This document shows, piece after piece, positions 34,543 to 41,531 of a DNA stretch of 45,181 nt. Each line of letters opens with the position of its first letter. Position 1 is the first letter of the stretch. The stretch is from Burkholderiales bacterium (GTDB lineage Bacteria; Pseudomonadota; Gammaproteobacteria; Burkholderiales; Burkholderiaceae_C). The stretch is taken from NCBI GenBank assembly GCA_019509985.1, contig JAEKLF010000063.1:1-45181 (forward strand). The letters are read 5' to 3'. The position numbers and the translations under genes were made by a program. The notes beneath the pieces are model-generated. The model made no database searches. It was given only the letters and a program-made list of their open reading frames with translations, and was not told the origin of the DNA.

Positions 34543-36630
34543 ATGGCAGAGCCGGACGCTTTCGACCCCACCCACGCTCTGGACGGCTGGCGCGTTCCCG
34601 CGCCCGCACCGCTGGACCTGGAGCTCTCGTCGCTGCGGCGCGCCGACACCGCCAGGCCCGAGGAGGCCGACCTCCGGCTTGTGGTGGCAGCCCCGTTGAC
34701 GCCCGAGGCCTTCGACCCCACCCACTTGCTGGACGGCTGGTGTCCGCCCGAGCCGGCTCCGCTGGACCTGCAGCTCAAGGTTTCGCCGCGCGCTGACCGT
34801 GCCGGGCTGGACAAGGCCAAGATGACGCGACTGAAAGCGCGCGGCTACGAGATGGTGGACGTCGAAGACGTCGAGGTGGTTGACGCGCCGCCGCCGCGCC
34901 CGGCCATCGTGGCGCCGGTACAGGACGCACCGCCGCCTGCTGAGCCGGATTGGCAGCCGTTCCTGGATGACGGCCAGGCGCCTCTGCCGCCGCCTGTTTT
35001 TGCCGAAGCGTCGGTGCTGGAGGTCCAGCCGCCCGAGCCCCCGGCCGCGCCCGATCCTCAGCCGACCCTGGAGCCCATCCGGCTCTTCGAGGAGCCGCCC
35101 GCCGTTGCCGAGGCCCTGGCTCCGGGCGCTGATGCCGCCGCCTCCCGGTTCGAGGCCGAAACGCAAGAGCCCGACGAGCCGGTCGGCCTGCCCGAAGCAC
35201 CGCCGGCGGTCATTGAAGCGGCCATGCCGGACGTGAAGGTGGCCTCGCCGGCGGAGGCCGATCGGCAACCGCTCGCCGAAGCTGCTGGGCAGCTCGACGC
35301 CGTGGTGACACCCGATGCCGTCGAAGAGGTCGTGCAGCGCGAGGACCCGCAGCCGGTGGTCGTCGAAGCCGTGGAGCCGGAAGTCGAGGCGATGCAGGCG
35401 CCTGCCGAGCCCGAGCTCCCATCCGCTGCCACCGAGCCCGCCACGACAATCGACGAGCCGTTGACGCCGGCTGTCGCCGAAACGCCGGAGCTGGACATCC
35501 CGCGGGTGGCGCCGCCCGTCGAGCCCGAGTCTCCACCGGTCGATGAAGACGTCGAGCAGCCGGCGGTGGCGTTAGCGCCCGTCGCGGCGGAGGAAGTCGC
35601 AGCGACTGAAGCGCAGGACCTTGCCGGGGCGCCGGAGCTGCACGCTGAGGCGCCGGCCGGGACGCCATCCGTCGATGAGCAGCCCGAGGCGCCGGCCGTT
35701 GTCGAGGCGCCGATGCCGTTCCTCCGGACCGCGCCGGATCAGCAGCCATCCGTTGAGGACAGCGAGGCTGCGGAGGTGCCGTTGCCCGCTCGCGCCGAAG
35801 CATCGGCACCCGAGGTTCAGGCTGCGTTGCTGGCTGAGCCCGAGCTTGGGCAGTTCGCCGAGGAGATCGAAGCGCCCGAAGCCGAAGCCCCGTCTGCTGC
35901 GGCCATCAATGCGCCGCCGCCGGATTTGCACGCGCCGCCGCCGCCCACGGAGCTCGACATGCAATCGCTCATCGGCAGCATCCGGTTGCCCGACATGAAG
36001 CCGCCCGCCGTCTTCGAGACCCCGGTGCTGGACTTTCAACTGCCGACCCCGCCGCCCGAGCCTGATCCGCGGCGGTTCCTGGACGACCTTGCACTGCCCG
36101 CTGTGCCGCCACAGCCCACCGCCTTCGAGGCGCCGGTGCTGGACATGGCCATACTGGCCCCGCATGTCGAGGTCGATCCGCGCCTGCTGGCCAACTGGCA
36201 GCCGCTGGCCTGGATGGTGCTGGCCCGCCAGGTCGCGAGTGCCAACACCGAGATATTGCAGACGCCGGATGGGTTGCGCGTGGAGAGCCATGCGCCGCAA
36301 TGGCTGTGCGCTGTTTGGCCGCCGCAGCCACCGCAGGCGCCCTGGCTGGGCTCCTGGCCGGAGCTGGCCACCGTCGTCGGCGCTGGAACGAAGAACGAGG
36401 CTCTGCAGGCCTTGCTGGGCGAGCTGCCCGCGGAGGCCGGGCTGTGGGCCGCCGATCTGGAGCCGGACTGGGGCCTGGTCGCCGAGCTGGTGCTGCAGCA
36501 GGACGCAGGACTGCGTCCGGCCCAGGCCCAGGCATTGCGGGAACTGGCCGAGGCCGAGCGCGGCGCGCGCCTCGCACGGCTGGGCGGTGGCTACCTGGCG
36601 GATGGCCGCGTCGTGCGGCGGCGCCCATGA
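34543..36630 (+). CDS. long Pro/Ala/Glu-rich repeat protein with folded C-terminal domain
   Basis: A 695-residue cytoplasmic-looking protein with no signal or membrane helix and no family I recognise. Residues 1-80 hold two copies of a 22-residue unit (FDPTHALDGWRVPAPAPLDL and FDPTHLLDGWCPPEPAPLDL). Residues about 110-545 are acidic, disordered and made of diverged repeats, clearest in FETPVLDFQLPTPPPEPDPR and FEAPVLDMAILAPHVEVDPR. The last 140 residues, from NWQPLAWMVLARQV, look folded with many Trp. Codon bias is normal for the region, so the frame is real despite its composition. It overlaps the next crotonase gene by ATGA. A scaffold role is possible but not shown. Confidence 0.8.
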   Translation: MAEPDAFDPTHALDGWRVPAPAPLDLELSSLRRADTARPEEADLRLVVAAPLTPEAFDPTHLLDGWCPPEPAPLDLQLKVSPRADRAGLDKAKMTRLKARGYEMVDVEDVEVVDAPPPRPAIVAPVQDAPPPAEPDWQPFLDDGQAPLPPPVFAEASVLEVQPPEPPAAPDPQPTLEPIRLFEEPPAVAEALAPGADAAASRFEAETQEPDEPVGLPEAPPAVIEAAMPDVKVASPAEADRQPLAEAAGQLDAVVTPDAVEEVVQREDPQPVVVEAVEPEVEAMQAPAEPELPSAATEPATTIDEPLTPAVAETPELDIPRVAPPVEPESPPVDEDVEQPAVALAPVAAEEVAATEAQDLAGAPELHAEAPAGTPSVDEQPEAPAVVEAPMPFLRTAPDQQPSVEDSEAAEVPLPARAEASAPEVQAALLAEPELGQFAEEIEAPEAEAPSAAAINAPPPDLHAPPPPTELDMQSLIGSIRLPDMKPPAVFETPVLDFQLPTPPPEPDPRRFLDDLALPAVPPQPTAFEAPVLDMAILAPHVEVDPRLLANWQPLAWMVLARQVASANTEILQTPDGLRVESHAPQWLCAVWPPQPPQAPWLGSWPELATVVGAGTKNEALQALLGELPAEAGLWAADLEPDWGLVAELVLQQDAGLRPAQAQALRELAEAERGARLARLGGGYLADGRVVRRRP

Positions 36631-37391
36631 CGAGCGGTCTCGCGCCGTTGCTGGAGGTCGAAGGCGGCGTGGCGCGCATCACGCTGCGCCGGCCGCGCCA
36701 GGCCAACCGACTCGCCGCCGACGACCTCGGCACGTTGCACGGCCACCTCGACGCGGTCAACGCGGACGCGGCAGTGCGGGTCCTCGTACTGGCGGGCGAG
36801 GGCAGGCACTTCTGCAGCGGCTTCGACCTCGGCGCCCTCGTCGGCGGCATCGACGCCGGTGCGCGCTTTGGCGAGCTGGCCGACGCGCTGGAGGCTGCCC
36901 GGCCCATCACGGTCGCCCGCCTGCACGGCGGTGTTTATGGCGGCGCGGCTGACCTGGCGCTGGCCTGCGACTTCCGCCTCGGCGTGCCGGCGGTCGAGAT
37001 GTTCGTGCCAGCGGCACGCATCGGGCTGCACTTCTACGCGGGCGGTCTGCGCCGCTTTGTCGAACGCCTGGGCCTGGCGACCGCCAAGCAGGTGCTGCTG
37101 GCCGGCCGCACGCTGGATGCCGCGGCGCTGCTTGGTTGTGGCTATCTGGACCAGTTGCTGCCCGGCGTCGAAACGCTGGATGCGTCCTTGCAGGCCCTGA
37201 CGGACGAACTGCTGGCCATGGCGCCGCTGGCCCTGCTGCCGATGAAGCAGCATCTGAACGCCATCGCAGCTGGCCGCCTGGATGCAGAGCGACTCGCGGC
37301 CGACGTCCTGAAGGCACGCGATTCGGCCGATCTGGCCGAGGGCCAGGCCGCCTGGGCGGGCAAAAGACCGGCGCGATTCAAGGGGGGTTGA
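36627..37391 (+). CDS. crotonase-fold (enoyl-CoA hydratase/isomerase) protein lacking both catalytic glutamates
   Basis: A 254-residue member of the enoyl-CoA hydratase/isomerase superfamily. CoA-binding and oxyanion segments are present: ARITLRRPRQANRLAADDL, FCSGFDLGALVGG (residues 62-74) and LHGGVYGGAADLALACDFRLG (99-119). The hydratase glutamate of GGGxE is Asp-109, and the second glutamate of the PE motif aligns with Ala-129 (FVPAARIGLHFYAGG). Hydration of enoyl-CoA is therefore unlikely. Another crotonase reaction or a non-catalytic role is possible. The start overlaps the stop of the repeat protein (ATGA), indicating a joint operon. An in-frame upstream start at 36300 lies inside that gene and is rejected. 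Confidence 0.88.
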   Translation: MTSGLAPLLEVEGGVARITLRRPRQANRLAADDLGTLHGHLDAVNADAAVRVLVLAGEGRHFCSGFDLGALVGGIDAGARFGELADALEAARPITVARLHGGVYGGAADLALACDFRLGVPAVEMFVPAARIGLHFYAGGLRRFVERLGLATAKQVLLAGRTLDAAALLGCGYLDQLLPGVETLDASLQALTDELLAMAPLALLPMKQHLNAIAAGRLDAERLAADVLKARDSADLAEGQAAWAGKRPARFKGG

Positions 37392-37411
37392 AAGCCCTAG
37401 GCCAGGGCTTT
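37391..37411 (+). terminator. terminator-like hairpin after the crotonase gene
   Basis: AAAGCCCT (37391-37398) and AGGGCTTT (37404-37411) form a perfect 8-bp stem with an AGGCC loop, starting at the last base of the stop codon. The right arm ends in TTT. It probably ends the two-gene transcript. Confidence 0.55.
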
Positions 37412-37485
37412 CGCCACATCGTGGAAAATATGGGGCCCGCGCCTCAGCCCGCGCGTCCCCTTTACAACTCTTCGACAGGACCAGT

Positions 37486-37722
37486 GTGGCCAAAGAAACC
37501 ACCAAGACCACCATCGAAGCGGATGGTCTGCGCTACCGCTCCAAAGCCCCGGGCTCGCCCTTCGCGGCGACCTCTTCCTTCGGTGCAGCAACGATGTCTT
37601 GCTTCCTCTGCGGCAAGCATCGCCCGCGCGCCATGCTCAAGTCCAAGAAGCTGCTGGGCAAGTCGCAGCCCGTGTGCTCGCCGTCCTGCAAGGAGCTGGA
37701 CGCGCAGATTGCCAGCAAGTAG
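37486..37722 (+). CDS. four-cysteine mini-protein (putative zinc ribbon), copy A
   Basis: A 78-residue basic protein with a probable treble-clef or ribbon zinc site: Cys-39, Cys-42, Cys-64 and Cys-68 in SCFLCGKHRPR and VCSPSCK. GTG at 37486 is the start, with AGGA at 37477-37480 upstream. The block DGLRYRSKAPGSPF (residues 13-26) and the whole cysteine region match a second small gene at 38625. I do not recognise a named family. It could be a nucleic-acid or ribosome-associated protein, but that is a guess. It stands alone with its own hairpins downstream. Confidence 0.75.
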   Translation: MAKETTKTTIEADGLRYRSKAPGSPFAATSSFGAATMSCFLCGKHRPRAMLKSKKLLGKSQPVCSPSCKELDAQIASK

Positions 37723-37729
37723 GGCCCCC

Positions 37730-37840
37730 GGGCCAGCGGCTACGCTGGCCCACCCCCCGAGGGGGTCGATTCATTGGGAGGCCTTGGCCTTCCAATGAAT
37801 CGAGCAGCGCCGCCTTGGGAGCGGCCCGGCGGCGGCGCTC
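37730..37840. repeat. dispersed intergenic repeat, copy 3, with two strong hairpins
   Basis: The first hairpin is GGGCCAGCG (37730-37738) with CGCTGGCCC (37743-37751) around GCTA. The second is a 17-bp stem (37767-37783 with 37786-37802) broken only by one G.U pair and with a 2-base centre. CTTGGGAGCGGCCCGGCG at 37814-37831 is identical to 11226-11243. No gene fits in this gap. Confidence 0.7.
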
Positions 37841-37870
37841 TGGGGCACTAAGCCTTGCGGCGTGTCGATG

Positions 37871-37896
37871 GGCGGCCTCTGGCCGCCTCGATTTTT
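37871..37896 (+). terminator. intrinsic terminator
   Basis: GGCGGCC (37871-37877) and GGCCGCC (37881-37887) form a perfect 7-bp stem with a TCT loop, followed by TCGATTTTT. It would stop plus-strand transcripts of the mini-protein gene just before the convergent tdk gene. Confidence 0.65.
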
Positions 37897-38456
37897 CAGC
37901 CTTGCCTGAAGCAGCGGCCGCACACCGAGCGATAGCGCGCATTGCCGCCGATCTCCACCTGGGCACCCTCGGTGACCTTGCGGTTGCTGGCGTCGACGCG
38001 CATGTTCATCGTCGCCTTGCGGCCGCAGTCGCAGATGGTCTTCATCTCGTCCATCTCGTCGGCCAGCGCCAGCAGCGTGGCCGAGCCGGGGAAGAGTTCG
38101 CCCTGGAAATCGGTGCGCAGGCCGTAGCAGATGGCCGGCAGGTTGCGCAGGTGCGCCATCTCGTGCAGTTGCTGCACCTGGCGCTTGGTGAGGAACTGCG
38201 CCTCGTCGATGAGGATGCAGGCAATGCCGGGTGTCTCGCCGATCAGCGCCAGGAAGTCGGTGTCGGCGTCGAACTGCTCCACCTCACGCTGCGGGCCCAG
38301 GCGCGACGTCACCATGCCGTGGCCATAGCGGTTATCCAGGCGGGCGGTGAAGATGCGCACGCTGTGGCCACGCTCTTCATAGTTGTGCGCCACCTGCAGC
38401 AGGGCGGTGGACTTGCCGGCGTTCATCGCGGCGTAGCGGAAAAAGAGCTTGGCCAT
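37896..38456 (-). CDS. tdk: thymidine kinase
   Basis: A 186-residue cytoplasmic enzyme that phosphorylates thymidine with ATP (salvage of dTMP), of the type II family. The P-loop AAMNAGKSTAL lies at residues 9-19 after the start MAKLFFRYA. The DEAQF motif follows in LIDEAQFLTKRQ. The C-terminal zinc ribbon uses four cysteines in two pairs (CDCGRK and CGRCF). The family length is 180-200, so I start at 38456; an in-frame ATG at 38876 would add 140 unrelated residues. Two paralogous four-cysteine mini-proteins flank it on the opposite strand. The 168 bases upstream of its start (38457-38624) hold only promoter-like sequence. Confidence 0.95.
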   Translation of the reverse strand: MAKLFFRYAAMNAGKSTALLQVAHNYEERGHSVRIFTARLDNRYGHGMVTSRLGPQREVEQFDADTDFLALIGETPGIACILIDEAQFLTKRQVQQLHEMAHLRNLPAICYGLRTDFQGELFPGSATLLALADEMDEMKTICDCGRKATMNMRVDASNRKVTEGAQVEIGGNARYRSVCGRCFRQG

Positions 38457-38624
38457 GGGGTCGTTCTGAGCGGACGGGCATTGTCCTCGCAGCGTGCCCC
38501 CACGGATCGGGGCAGGGAAACCCCGTGGTTTGACCCCTTTCGCAGTGCAAACCTGGGGCTTGCGAGATGGCGTTGTCATCTTCGTCATGCGCCAATCCAT
38601 GTTTCGTCCCGACCTGTCTGAAGA

Positions 38625-38828
38625 ATGAGCAAAGACACCGTCACCGCGGTCCGCCAGGATGGCTTGCGTTACCAGTCGAAAATCGGCGGTTCGCCCTTCC
38701 TCGGCAGCGGCCACACCCGCTCCTGCTTCAAGTGCGGCAAGCACCGCGCACCGGCCAGCTTGCAGTCGATCCGGCTGCTGGGCCGCAACGAGGTGGTCTG
38801 CAAGCCGAATTGCAAGACGCTGCCGTAG
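38625..38828 (+). CDS. four-cysteine mini-protein (putative zinc ribbon), copy B
   Basis: A 67-residue basic protein, paralogous to the one at 37486. Shared blocks are DGLRYQSKIGGSPF (residues 12-25) and SCFKCGKHRAPASLQSIRLL, then VCKPNCK. Cys-34, Cys-37, Cys-59 and Cys-63 have the same spacing (2, 21 and 3 residues between) as in copy A. It starts at the ATG at 38625, with only a weak ribosome site (GAAG). It lies divergent from tdk over 168 bases. The function is unknown. Conservation of all four cysteines between the copies argues that the frame is real. Confidence 0.75.
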   Translation: MSKDTVTAVRQDGLRYQSKIGGSPFLGSGHTRSCFKCGKHRAPASLQSIRLLGRNEVVCKPNCKTLP

Positions 38829-38852
38829 CCGTCGGTTCCCGACGCCGACGGC
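38828..38852 (+). terminator. possible terminator hairpin after mini-protein copy B
   Basis: GCCGTCGG (38828-38835) and CCGACGGC (38845-38852) form a perfect 8-bp stem at the stop codon, but no T-run follows. It may instead protect the mRNA end. Confidence 0.35.
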
Positions 38853-38952
38853 CTGACGGCTGACCGAGGGCGCCACGGCGCCGCTCGGCGCTTGAACGCC
38901 CCTTCCGCCATCTCGCCCATCCTGGCTCGCTCGTTGACGGCCCGCGATCTAT

Positions 38953-38974
38953 TGCATAGCATGATATGCATATC
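38953..38974. promoter_or_regulatory. candidate MarR operator
   Basis: TGCATA (38953-38958) and TATGCA (38965-38970) are inverted around six bases, and GATATGCATATC (38963-38974) is itself a perfect 12-bp palindrome. The AT-rich site lies 18 bases before the marR-like start, where an autorepressor would bind. Confidence 0.55.
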
Positions 38975-38991
38975 GATTCGTGGGATCACGC

Positions 38992-39468
38992 ATGGTGGAA
39001 GACGTCGTCAGGCAGCTGGGCCATCTGAGTCTGGGCACGCGGCTCAAGCGCATCGGCGAGACGCTGCAGGCGCAGACTCAAGGCCTGCTCGCGGCCCACG
39101 GGTTCGAGCAGCCCGCGGCCTGGTTCCCGCTGCTGGCGGCGTTGGACCGCCTGGGGGCGCTCAGCGTGGGCGAGCTGAGTCAGGCGGTGGGCGTCAGCCA
39201 GCCCGTCATCACGCGCTCGCTGCGCGGCCTGGAGGACGAAGGCCTGGTCGAGTCGCAGGCGGCGCAGGAAGACCGCCGCGTGCGCCGCGTCGCGCTGAGC
39301 GCCAAGGGCCGTGGCCTCGTGCAGCGCTCGCGCCAGCAGGCCTGGCCGGCCATTGAGGCCGCCGTGGCCCAGGCCTGTGCCGGCCTGCAGGGTGATTTGC
39401 TGACCCAGCTCGCCGCGCTGGAAGACGCGCTGGCCCACGAGCCGCTGTTGCAGCGCGTTCAGGAGTGA
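38992..39468 (+). CDS. MarR-family transcriptional regulator
   Basis: A 158-residue winged-helix regulator. The DNA-binding part is LGALSVGELSQAVGVSQPVITRSLRGLEDEGLVE (about residues 58-91), followed by the wing QEDRRVRRVALSAKG. Flanking helices form the dimer interface. GGGA six bases upstream favours the ATG at 38992 over the GTG at 38980. A palindromic site just upstream suggests self-repression. The GNAT gene follows after two bases past the stop, so the pair forms an operon. The ligand and wider targets are unknown. Confidence 0.9.
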   Translation: MVEDVVRQLGHLSLGTRLKRIGETLQAQTQGLLAAHGFEQPAAWFPLLAALDRLGALSVGELSQAVGVSQPVITRSLRGLEDEGLVESQAAQEDRRVRRVALSAKGRGLVQRSRQQAWPAIEAAVAQACAGLQGDLLTQLAALEDALAHEPLLQRVQE

Positions 39469-39470
39469 GC

Positions 39471-40145
39471 ATGTCCGACCTCGACCGGCCCGTCTGGGCC
39501 AGCCTGCAGCACCAGCCCCACTGGGCTCTGGGCGACGAGCGCGCCCGCCGCTTCAAGCCCGACATCAACCGCTTCGCGGCGGCATGCGACGACAGCGCCA
39601 AGAGCCTGGCCGCCTTGGCCGACCTCGTCGGGCCGGGTGACGATGCGGTCTACCTGGCGCAGGTGCCGCGCATCGCCGTGCCGGCGGGCCTCGTCGTCGT
39701 GAAAGAGGCGCTAGGGGTACAGATGATGGCGACGCGGGCGCTGGCCGTCGATGACGAACTGCAGCCACTCGGCGACGCCGACGCCGCGGACATGCTGGCG
39801 CTGGCGACGCTGACCGAGCCTGGCCCTTTCCTGCCGCGCACGCACACGATGGGCCGCTTCATCGGCCTGCGCATCGACGGTCGGCTGGCGGCGATGGCCG
39901 GCGAGCGCATGCGCTTCCCCGGCCACATCGAGGTCAGCGGCGTCTGCAGCCATCCCGACTTTCGCGGCCGGGGCCTGGCACGACGGCTGTCGGCCGCCGT
40001 GACCGCCGACATCCAGCGCCGCGGCGAGCAGGCCTTCCTGCACGCCTGGACGACGAACACCGCGGCGATCGCGCTCTACGAAAGCCTGGGCTTCGTCACG
40101 CGGGCCACGGTGAACATCGCCGTGCTCAAACGCCGGCCAACTTGA
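39471..40145 (+). CDS. GNAT-family N-acetyltransferase
   Basis: A 224-residue acetyltransferase. The C-terminal GNAT core has the acetyl-CoA loop VCSHPDFRGRGLARRLSAAV (about residues 160-179) and the final ALYESLGFVTRATVNIAVLK. The N-terminal 100 residues are divergent, as in FR47-like members. AGGAG at 39461-39465, five bases before the ATG, decides the start against the GTG at 39465. It is co-transcribed with the MarR-like regulator. Its 3' end overlaps the convergent outer-membrane factor gene by 20 bases. The acetyl acceptor is unknown. Confidence 0.88.
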   Translation: MSDLDRPVWASLQHQPHWALGDERARRFKPDINRFAAACDDSAKSLAALADLVGPGDDAVYLAQVPRIAVPAGLVVVKEALGVQMMATRALAVDDELQPLGDADAADMLALATLTEPGPFLPRTHTMGRFIGLRIDGRLAAMAGERMRFPGHIEVSGVCSHPDFRGRGLARRLSAAVTADIQRRGEQAFLHAWTTNTAAIALYESLGFVTRATVNIAVLKRRPT

Positions 40146-41523
40146 CCGGCGCCTCGCTCCAGCCACCGCCCAACGCCCGGATCAACCCGACAGTCGCCTG
40201 GTACTGCGCCGAGCGCACCTGCAGCGCCGTGCGGCGGTTGGCGAGTTCGGTGCGGCGCGCGTCCAGCAGTTCGAGCTGGCTGACGAGGCCATTGCGGTAG
40301 CGCGTGTCCGACAGCTTCAGCGCCTGGCCGGCCGCACTGACCGCGCGCGAGTTGGCCTCGCCCTGGGCCTGCAGCAGCGTCAGGGCCGAGAGCTGGTCCT
40401 CCACATCCTTCAGCGCCAGCAGGAATTGCTCGCGGAAGGCAATCGCCTCGCCGTCGAGCTGAGCCTTGGCCGCATTGACGCCGGCCTCGCGCCGGCCGCC
40501 GTCGAAGAGGGGCAGCGCACCGAGCAGGCCGATGCCCCAGGTACTGGCGCCGCTCTTCAGCAGGTTGGACAGCTCATTGGACACGCCGCCGCCCTGTGCC
40601 GTCAGCGACAGGCTGGGCCACCAGGCGGCGCGGGCCTCGCCCACGCGGGCCTGCGCGGCTTCGAGCTGGCTGCGCGCGGCGGCGAGGTCGGGGCGGCGCT
40701 GCAGCAATTCGCTCGGCAGGCCGGCCGGCACGGTGGGCAGGGCGGTCGTCCAGGCCGTCGGTGGCAGGCGGAAGTTGGATGCCGGCTCGCCGACGAGCAC
40801 GGCCAGTGCCGTCTCCAGCTCGGCGCGGCGGCGCTCCAGCGAGATCGCGTCGGCCTCGGTCGCGGCCAGTTCGGCACGCACGCGGGCCAGGTCCAGGTCG
40901 GCCACGTCGCCGGCACGGGCGCGCTTCTCGGTCAGCGACAGCGTCTCGCCGTAGGCGGCCACGGTGCCATTGACGATGTCGCGCTCGGCATCCAGCGCAC
41001 GCAGCGCCAGATAGCCGCGGGCGACGTTGGCCTGCACGAGCAGGCGGGCATCGGCCAGCAGCTGTTCACGGGCGCGCACGTCCAGCGCGGCGGCATTGCG
41101 TTCATGCAGCAGGCGACCGCCGAGGTCCAGCTCGTAGGCCAGGTTCAGGCCGGCGCTGTACTGCGTGACAGGCTGCGGGACCGGCTGGGGACCCGGTGTG
41201 GACGAGCGCCCCGCGCCGGCGGCGATGCCGACCTGCGGCAGCCGCGCGGCCTGGGCCGTGCCCAGCGCCGCACGGGCCTGGGCCAGGCGGTTGGCGGCGG
41301 ACTGCACGCTGGTGTTGGCGGCCATCGCGCGGCCGACGAGGTCGTCCAACACCGGGTCGGCGAAGGGCTGCCACCAGCTGGTGGTCAGCGCGGGCGCGTC
41401 GGCGGCGGACGTGGCCTTGTAGGCCGTCGGCGCCTGCGGCAGCTGGGCTGGGTCGACGCTGCCGACCGAGGCGCAGCCGGCCAGCAGCAGCGCGGCAAAA
41501 AGTGGGGTCAGGGTCAATTTCAT
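40126..41523 (-). CDS. outer-membrane efflux lipoprotein, NodT family
   Basis: A 465-residue TolC-like outer-membrane channel of the NodT/OprM group. The signal ends in the lipobox LAGC (Cys-15). Two outer-membrane-efflux repeats follow: WWQPFADPVLDDLVGRAMAAN near residue 50, and LSDTRYRNGLVSQLELLDARR near 410, with RRPDLAAARSQLEAAQARVGEARA between them. The ATG at 41523 lies eight bases after the stop of the RND pump gene, so this is the third gene of an adaptor-pump-channel operon. The drug or metabolite exported is not predicted. Confidence 0.93.
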   Translation of the reverse strand: MKLTLTPLFAALLLAGCASVGSVDPAQLPQAPTAYKATSAADAPALTTSWWQPFADPVLDDLVGRAMAANTSVQSAANRLAQARAALGTAQAARLPQVGIAAGAGRSSTPGPQPVPQPVTQYSAGLNLAYELDLGGRLLHERNAAALDVRAREQLLADARLLVQANVARGYLALRALDAERDIVNGTVAAYGETLSLTEKRARAGDVADLDLARVRAELAATEADAISLERRRAELETALAVLVGEPASNFRLPPTAWTTALPTVPAGLPSELLQRRPDLAAARSQLEAAQARVGEARAAWWPSLSLTAQGGGVSNELSNLLKSGASTWGIGLLGALPLFDGGRREAGVNAAKAQLDGEAIAFREQFLLALKDVEDQLSALTLLQAQGEANSRAVSAAGQALKLSDTRYRNGLVSQLELLDARRTELANRRTALQVRSAQYQATVGLIRALGGGWSEAPVKLAGV

Positions 41524-41531
41524 GATGGGGC

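Noticed and set aside
34510..35268. 252-codon minus-strand frame over the Pro-rich gene
   Set aside because: Low-complexity mirror of the repeat protein. The plus frame is longer, has biased third positions and is coupled to the crotonase gene.
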